From NCBI GenBank assembly GCA_905479915.1, contig CAJQOH010000013.1:1-64000 (forward strand): 64,000 nt of DNA. The letters run 5' to 3'. A model generated the notes under the pieces. That model saw only the letters and a list, made by a program, of their open reading frames with translations. It ran no database searches and was not told the DNA's origin. Every line of letters begins with the position of its first letter. Within the stretch, counting starts at the first letter, position 1. Both the position numbers and the translations under genes were made by a program. Shown here in pieces: positions 58,740-64,000 of the stretch. The DNA comes from an uncultured Flavobacteriales bacterium. GTDB taxonomy: Bacteria > Bacteroidota > Bacteroidia > Flavobacteriales_E > Vicingaceae.

Positions 58740-59817
58740 TTACGTGTTTTTCTTGCTCCCAATTTAATTCTAACGCTGCTTTTTTTGCATTTTCTTTCCA
58801 AATATTCATTTGCTGTTTATCATTTAGCATAGAATTGATCTTTTCAGCAATGTGTTTAGGATCATGCTTTTCTATAGATTCTCCCAATTGATAGTGATGA
58901 ACCAGACTTTTCATTTCTGGTAAGTAAGAGACTAGTACAGGAAGTTCTGCTTGGATGTAATTGAATAATTTATTGGGTAATGCAAAACGATAATTTAACC
59001 CCATATCTTCTTCTAAACTCAAACCTAAATCGGCCTGTTGAGTATACCCGTGAAGTTTTTCTAAAGGAATTTCTCCTAGCATTTTAACTTTATCTTCTAA
59101 TTTTAAAGCAATAATTAATTGTTGAATTTCATCAGAAATATCTCCATAACCAGCAATGTACAAATAGGTGTTTTCTAGATTTTTCATGGCTTTAACCATA
59201 TATTCAATACCTCTATTTACATTTATTGCTCCTTGATATATTATTATTCTTTTTCCTTCAACCTTAATGTTCTCTACGTCAACAATGTGTTTATTTAAAG
59301 CTGGTACATTTCTTAATAATTTCACATCAATTTTATACTCTTTTTTGTAAAGTTCTGCAATTGACGAGCTCACAGTTAAAACATGTTTTAATTTTGGAAG
59401 TATATTACGTTCAATTCGTTTCCAAAACCATTGTACTTTTGGTCTATTAACTAGTTCAGGAACTTCTGTGAAATACTCATGGCTATCAAATACTAGCTTT
59501 TTATTTTTCCATTTAGAAACAATATAGTTTGCCCATAATGTATCTAAATCATTACTCCATAATGCATCACTTTTATTAAAGAGTAAAAAGAAAAATAATT
59601 TGATATTGTAATTGGCATAAAATAAAGGCCCTTTATTAAACCATAAATTAAACCGTTTGGTTTGATAAGAACGAGTTACCTTTTTGCTGTGAGGAAGTAC
59701 TCTCCCAACCAAAAGAACATCAAATTTAAGTTCTAGTAGTGTGTTACAAATTTTATCTACTCGCTGGTCGGTAGATAAATCATTGGTCACAGAAACTATT
59801 ATTTTTCGTTTTGACAT
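58720..59817 (-). CDS. Glycosyltransferase family 4
   Basis: VSVTNDLSTDQRVDKICNTLLELKFDVLLVGR; IIIYQGAINVNRGIEYMVKAM; FALPNKLFNYIQAELPVLVS. Confidence 0.88.
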   Translation of the reverse strand: MSKRKIIVSVTNDLSTDQRVDKICNTLLELKFDVLLVGRVLPHSKKVTRSYQTKRFNLWFNKGPLFYANYNIKLFFFLLFNKSDALWSNDLDTLWANYIVSKWKNKKLVFDSHEYFTEVPELVNRPKVQWFWKRIERNILPKLKHVLTVSSSIAELYKKEYKIDVKLLRNVPALNKHIVDVENIKVEGKRIIIYQGAINVNRGIEYMVKAMKNLENTYLYIAGYGDISDEIQQLIIALKLEDKVKMLGEIPLEKLHGYTQQADLGLSLEEDMGLNYRFALPNKLFNYIQAELPVLVSYLPEMKSLVHHYQLGESIEKHDPKHIAEKINSMLNDKQQMNIWKENAKKAALELNWEQEKHVIANLFD

Positions 59818-59842
59818 CGAGCGTAAAAATAACTCATAAATA

Positions 59843-59850
59843 CAAACCTA
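59843..59850 (-). promoter_or_regulatory. Candidate -7 element TAGGTTTG (minus strand) for glycosyltransferase genes
   Basis: CAAACCTA on + strand, 26 nt upstream of the 59817 start. Confidence 0.4.
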
Positions 59851-59937
59851 TCAACAATAGAATATGAATATTATTTTATTTGTAATAAAGAAATAGTGTG
59901 GTATTAAAATAAATTTGAAGAAGAAAATCTTATAAGA

Positions 59938-60891
59938 ATGAAAAATGTTGCAATAATTGAGGGAGGCTATAGTCATGAGAAAATAATTTCTCTACAAAGT
60001 GCTGAAACTGTTTATCAAAATATTGATAGAGAAAAGTATAACCCAATTAAGGTAAGGATAGATGAAGAAGGATGGTTTGCTTATGAAGGTGATAAAAAAG
60101 TAGAAATAAACCGGACTGATTTTTCATACAACAGTATTAAGTTTGATATAGCTTTTATTGTAATACATGGTACACCTGGGGAGGATGGTAAATTACAAGC
60201 ATATTTTGATATGTTAAATATTCCTTATTCTACGTGTAGTCATTTAGCTGCTACTATTACATTTAATAAATTTGTTTGTAATCAATATTTAAAAACTTTT
60301 GGAATTAAAGTAGCTGATGCTGTTTTAATTCGTGAGAGTGATACAGTGAATACTGCTGAAATTGTTGAGAAAGTTGGTTTGCCTTGTTTTGTGAAACCTA
60401 ATGATGGAGGGAGTAGTTTTGGAATAACTAAAGTTCAAAATAAAAATGAGTTAGAACCTGCAATTAAGTTAGCATTGGAACATGGAACACAGGCAATTAT
60501 TGAAAGTTTTATGAGTGGGAGAGAAGTTACCAATGGGATTTATAAAAATAAAAACGAAATAATTACTTTGCCTATTACAGAAATAGTTACAACTAACGAT
60601 TTTTTTGATTTTGATGCTAAATATAAGGGAGAATCAGATGAGATTACTCCTGCTGATTTAACAGAAGATATTGTTAATAGCGTAAAAGATGTAACAAAAC
60701 AGATTTTTGAAATATTGGATTTAAAAGGAATAGCTCGTGCTGACTATATTTTACAAGATGGAGAGCCTTATTTAATAGAAATTAATACAGTTCCAGGATT
60801 ATCTAAAGAGAGTTTAATACCTCAGATGGCAGCTCATGAAGGTATTTCCTTAAAACAACTATTTAATGAGGTGTTGGAGGTTATAGATTAG
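59938..60891 (+). CDS. ddl: D-alanine--D-alanine ligase
   Basis: [69 protein letters not shown]. Confidence 0.95.
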   Translation: MKNVAIIEGGYSHEKIISLQSAETVYQNIDREKYNPIKVRIDEEGWFAYEGDKKVEINRTDFSYNSIKFDIAFIVIHGTPGEDGKLQAYFDMLNIPYSTCSHLAATITFNKFVCNQYLKTFGIKVADAVLIRESDTVNTAEIVEKVGLPCFVKPNDGGSSFGITKVQNKNELEPAIKLALEHGTQAIIESFMSGREVTNGIYKNKNEIITLPITEIVTTNDFFDFDAKYKGESDEITPADLTEDIVNSVKDVTKQIFEILDLKGIARADYILQDGEPYLIEINTVPGLSKESLIPQMAAHEGISLKQLFNEVLEVID

Positions 60892-61456
60892 AGAGATGTT
60901 CTATTAATTTATTAGTTGCTTTTCCTCTGTGACTGATTTTATTTTTTTCTTCTAAACTCATCTCAGAAAAGGTGATGTTATGGTTTTCAGGTTTGAAGAT
61001 TGGATCATAACCAAACCCTTCTAGACCACTTTTTTCTGTAGTAATTTCTCCTTTAGCAATTCCTTCTAATAATGTTTCTTTACCATCAATAATTAATGCG
61101 ATAACAGTTTTGAAATGAGCATTTCTATTGGGTTTATTTTCTAAATTTTTGAGAACTTTATTCATGTTGTCATGAGCATCTCGTTGAGGTCCAGCATATC
61201 GAGCTGAGTAAATTCCAGGTTCACCATTTAGTGTTTCTATTTCTAAACCAGTATCATCTGCAAAACAATTATATCCGTAATTATCATATACATATTTCGC
61301 TTTTTGCAATGCGTTACCGGCAATTGTATCGGAAGTTTCTGGAATATCTTCTTTACAGTTGATATCTTCTAAGCTTAATAAATTTACAGAATCATTAAGT
61401 AGACTTTTGATTTCTTTAATTTTATTGCTGTTATTTGTTGCGAAAACTAATTTCAT
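60881..61456 (-). CDS. rdgB: XTP/dITP diphosphatase (non-canonical purine NTP pyrophosphatase)
   Basis: [57 protein letters not shown]. Confidence 0.96.
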   Translation of the reverse strand: MKLVFATNNSNKIKEIKSLLNDSVNLLSLEDINCKEDIPETSDTIAGNALQKAKYVYDNYGYNCFADDTGLEIETLNGEPGIYSARYAGPQRDAHDNMNKVLKNLENKPNRNAHFKTVIALIIDGKETLLEGIAKGEITTEKSGLEGFGYDPIFKPENHNITFSEMSLEEKNKISHRGKATNKLIEHLSNL

Positions 61457-61472
61457 AGATGATTTTGATATA

Positions 61473-62816
61473 ATGGTTACTCTCCCAAATATAGGATTGT
61501 TTGATTTAGGCTTAGGAGTAACTTACCTTTTTCTTATTTATTTTTTTGCTTTTCGTTTTCAAAGGTCTAAGGTAGAAATGAATAAGAATTATCGTTTTTT
61601 TTTAATAGGACTAAGCTCTAAAATTATTGGGTCACTATGCTTTATAGGTATCTCATTGTTTTATTATGAGAAAGGAGATACTTTTTTGTATTTTCAAATT
61701 ACCCAAGATATTCAAGAATATTTATTTTCTAATCCTACAGAAGGTCTTCAATTAATTTTCTCTCCATACTCTAAATTAGCAAGTCTAAGTTATAACCCTT
61801 TAGAGGTATATGATTATAATTATGAGAGGGGGAGTACATGGAATTTTTCTAGATTATTATTGATTTTTAATCTCTTAGGTGGAGGCTCTTATTTGGTGAC
61901 TTCTATTCTTTTGTCAGTAACATCTTTTTTTGGATTATGGTTAGGATTTATTAGCTTAACTAAGCTTTATAAGGGAGTTTCAAAATATATGTTAGTTCCT
62001 TTTTTTTTAATTCCAACAGCTGTAATATGGAGCTCAGGAATATTAAAAGATACCATTGTTATTGGAATCTTAGGTGTTTTTATCTTTGCCTTTATTAATT
62101 TGATTAACAAAAAAAAGGTTTATTTAAGTGCAGGGTTACTTGTTTTTCTATTTTTTATTTTACAGGTTATAAAACCTATTCTGGTAATTGTATTGACACT
62201 TTCTATTATTCTTTGGTACATTCCTCAAATAGCAAGTTCAATAAAAAAAATAACACATAGAATTGCAATTAGGTTAGTGTATATATTTATAACTTTAGTA
62301 GTAGGTTATCAAATTAATGATGTGTTGGTAGATGGTAATTCTAAATATAAAATAGAAAATTTATTTTCGACTTTAAAAGGTTTTCAAACCTTTCATAGCA
62401 TGGATGTTTTTGTTGAAGGACAGAGTAATTACACTTTAGGTAAAGTAGATTATACATTTTTAGGGGTTTTTTTAAAGATTCCAGAGTCTCTTAATGTTGT
62501 TTTTTTAAGACCTTATCTATGGGAAGTGAGAAATTTACCAACTTTATTAGGAGCATTAGAATCTTTGGTGTTATTTTTATTTTTTATCTATATTTTCTAT
62601 ACGGTTAGAATCTTTTTTGTACGATATCTTTTATCCGATAGAATAGTTTTATTTATGATTATTTTCTCATTAATATATTCAATTGTTGTGGGTATAAGTG
62701 CATATAATTTTGGAGCATTATCTAGGTATAAAATACCAGCTATATTTATGTTTATGAATTCAATTGTAATTATTATTAGTTATAAAAATAAATTTAAAGT
62801 AAATAGATCTAAATGA
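61473..62816 (+). CDS. Polytopic membrane protein, SGILKDT-motif family (track ORF starts 61359; ATG 61473 preferred)
   Basis: Multi-[23 protein letters not shown] and [25 protein letters not shown] shared with the next gene. Confidence 0.75.
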   Translation: MVTLPNIGLFDLGLGVTYLFLIYFFAFRFQRSKVEMNKNYRFFLIGLSSKIIGSLCFIGISLFYYEKGDTFLYFQITQDIQEYLFSNPTEGLQLIFSPYSKLASLSYNPLEVYDYNYERGSTWNFSRLLLIFNLLGGGSYLVTSILLSVTSFFGLWLGFISLTKLYKGVSKYMLVPFFLIPTAVIWSSGILKDTIVIGILGVFIFAFINLINKKKVYLSAGLLVFLFFILQVIKPILVIVLTLSIILWYIPQIASSIKKITHRIAIRLVYIFITLVVGYQINDVLVDGNSKYKIENLFSTLKGFQTFHSMDVFVEGQSNYTLGKVDYTFLGVFLKIPESLNVVFLRPYLWEVRNLPTLLGALESLVLFLFFIYIFYTVRIFFVRYLLSDRIVLFMIIFSLIYSIVVGISAYNFGALSRYKIPAIFMFMNSIVIIISYKNKFKVNRSK

Positions 62817-64000
62817 GATATGTTCCAGATATATGGGCTCTTGATTATGTATTAGGTTTTTTTTACATTGTATTTTTACTATTAATATTTCATTCGTATA
62901 AGAATAAAAAAATAGAAACAGATATAAACTATCAATATTTCATAATAGCTTTTTGGGTTAAAATACTTGGAGGGCTAGGGTTTATGTTTTTGACTGTGTA
63001 TTATTGGGGGGGAGGAGATACTTATTCCTTCTATAATACTGGAAGGGATATGTTGTCTTATATTATGGAAGATCCCCTTGAACAATTTAAGTTGTTTTTT
63101 AGTTCTGTTGATAATATGAACTGGTATCAATACAAGTTCGCTTATGAACGACATAATTTTCTTAAGTCTGGACCTAACTTTACGACTGTAAAGTTAACTG
63201 CTATAGCTAATTTTTTGAGTTTTCAGTCGTATGTAGTTAGTACAATTATTTTTTCAACATTATCTTTTTTAGGTATTTGGAATATGTATTATGTTTTTTG
63301 TAAAATTTACCCTCATTTAAGAAAACAATTGTTTTTTGCTTTCTTTTTAATACCATCTGTCATTTTATGGGGATCTGGAATATTAAAAGATACGATTACT
63401 ATAGCATCAGTTGGGTTGTTAGTTTATTCATTTATTAATATTATAATATTTAATAGGAAAAAATTAATCAGTTTTATATTGATAACATTGTCTACAATAG
63501 TTATAGCTTCAATAAAACCATATATTTTATATGTTCTTTATCCATGTTTATTTATTTGGGTACAAGGAAATTTGAAGAAAGTAATTACAAGTAATCTAAT
63601 ACGAAAATTATTGGCCCCATTTATTGGATTAACTTTGGTAGTTAGTACTTATTTTTTATCTCAAGAAATTTCTAAAAGTGCTGGTAAGTTTAATATTGAT
63701 CAGTTAGAAAATACCTTACAGGGTTTTCAAAGTTGGCATACAACTGTAAGTGAAACTAAAAATCAATCAGGATATACATTAGGAGAAATGGATTTTAGTA
63801 CTCTAGGATTAATTAAAAAGATACCAATGTCGATTAATGTTACATTTTTCAGGCCTTACTTATGGGAGGTAAGAAACGCTTCTACTCTGTTAGGTGCGAT
63901 GGAATCTTTAGTACTATTTGTTTATACCTTATGGTTGGTGTTGAGACTTAGATTACAGTTGTTTAAAATTATTTATAAAAATAAAGATATTCTATTTTTA
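62813..64000 (+). CDS. Paralogous polytopic membrane protein, truncated by window end (absent from ORF track)
   Basis: ATGA overlap with the previous stop; reads [35 protein letters not shown]...[21 protein letters not shown]...[25 protein letters not shown] to the edge. Confidence 0.8.
   Translation, partial: MRYVPDIWALDYVLGFFYIVFLLLIFHSYKNKKIETDINYQYFIIAFWVKILGGLGFMFLTVYYWGGGDTYSFYNTGRDMLSYIMEDPLEQFKLFFSSVDNMNWYQYKFAYERHNFLKSGPNFTTVKLTAIANFLSFQSYVVSTIIFSTLSFLGIWNMYYVFCKIYPHLRKQLFFAFFLIPSVILWGSGILKDTITIASVGLLVYSFINIIIFNRKKLISFILITLSTIVIASIKPYILYVLYPCLFIWVQGNLKKVITSNLIRKLLAPFIGLTLVVSTYFLSQEISKSAGKFNIDQLENTLQGFQSWHTTVSETKNQSGYTLGEMDFSTLGLIKKIPMSINVTFFRPYLWEVRNASTLLGAMESLVLFVYTLWLVLRLRLQLFKIIYKNKDILFL

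Overview
AT-rich 64 kb chromosomal window from a Bacteroidota (Flavobacteriales-like) genome: TAnnTTTG-type promoters, many T9SS type A sorting-domain proteins, TonB-dependent receptors and M13/M16 peptidases. Most of it is core metabolism: PfkB kinase, heme genes including a fused hemA-hemC, class II RNR, purL, tig, clpP, eno, gltA, a NatAB-like ABC exporter, an NtrC-like regulator, a MarR-linked fatty-acid beta-oxidation operon, ddl and rdgB. There are two tRNAs (Asn, Leu). I saw no rRNA, CRISPR array, transposase or integrase. Points most worth a second look: (1) a ~2.3 kb block with two T9SS-secreted protein genes, bounded by two 63-nt copies of the 3' end of the NtrC-like gene that differ only at five synonymous positions, which looks like a gene-end insertion or recombination scar; (2) an ECF sigma factor paired with a single polypeptide that joins a tandem-repeat cytoplasmic domain, one TM helix, a long linker and a predicted OM beta-barrel; (3) a structured, possibly switchable leader before trigger factor; (4) two TATG-N4-CATA operators 32 bp apart, one overlapping the marR promoter; (5) an AraC regulator with two tandem DNA-binding domains; (6) a HemA-HemC fusion; (7) a double-hairpin palindromic repeat with three compensatory base-pair changes that supplies the hemD stop codon; (8) tandem paralogous polytopic membrane proteins at the right edge with an SGILKDT motif, the second missing from the ORF track. 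All calls are from reading the sequence; no database search was run.
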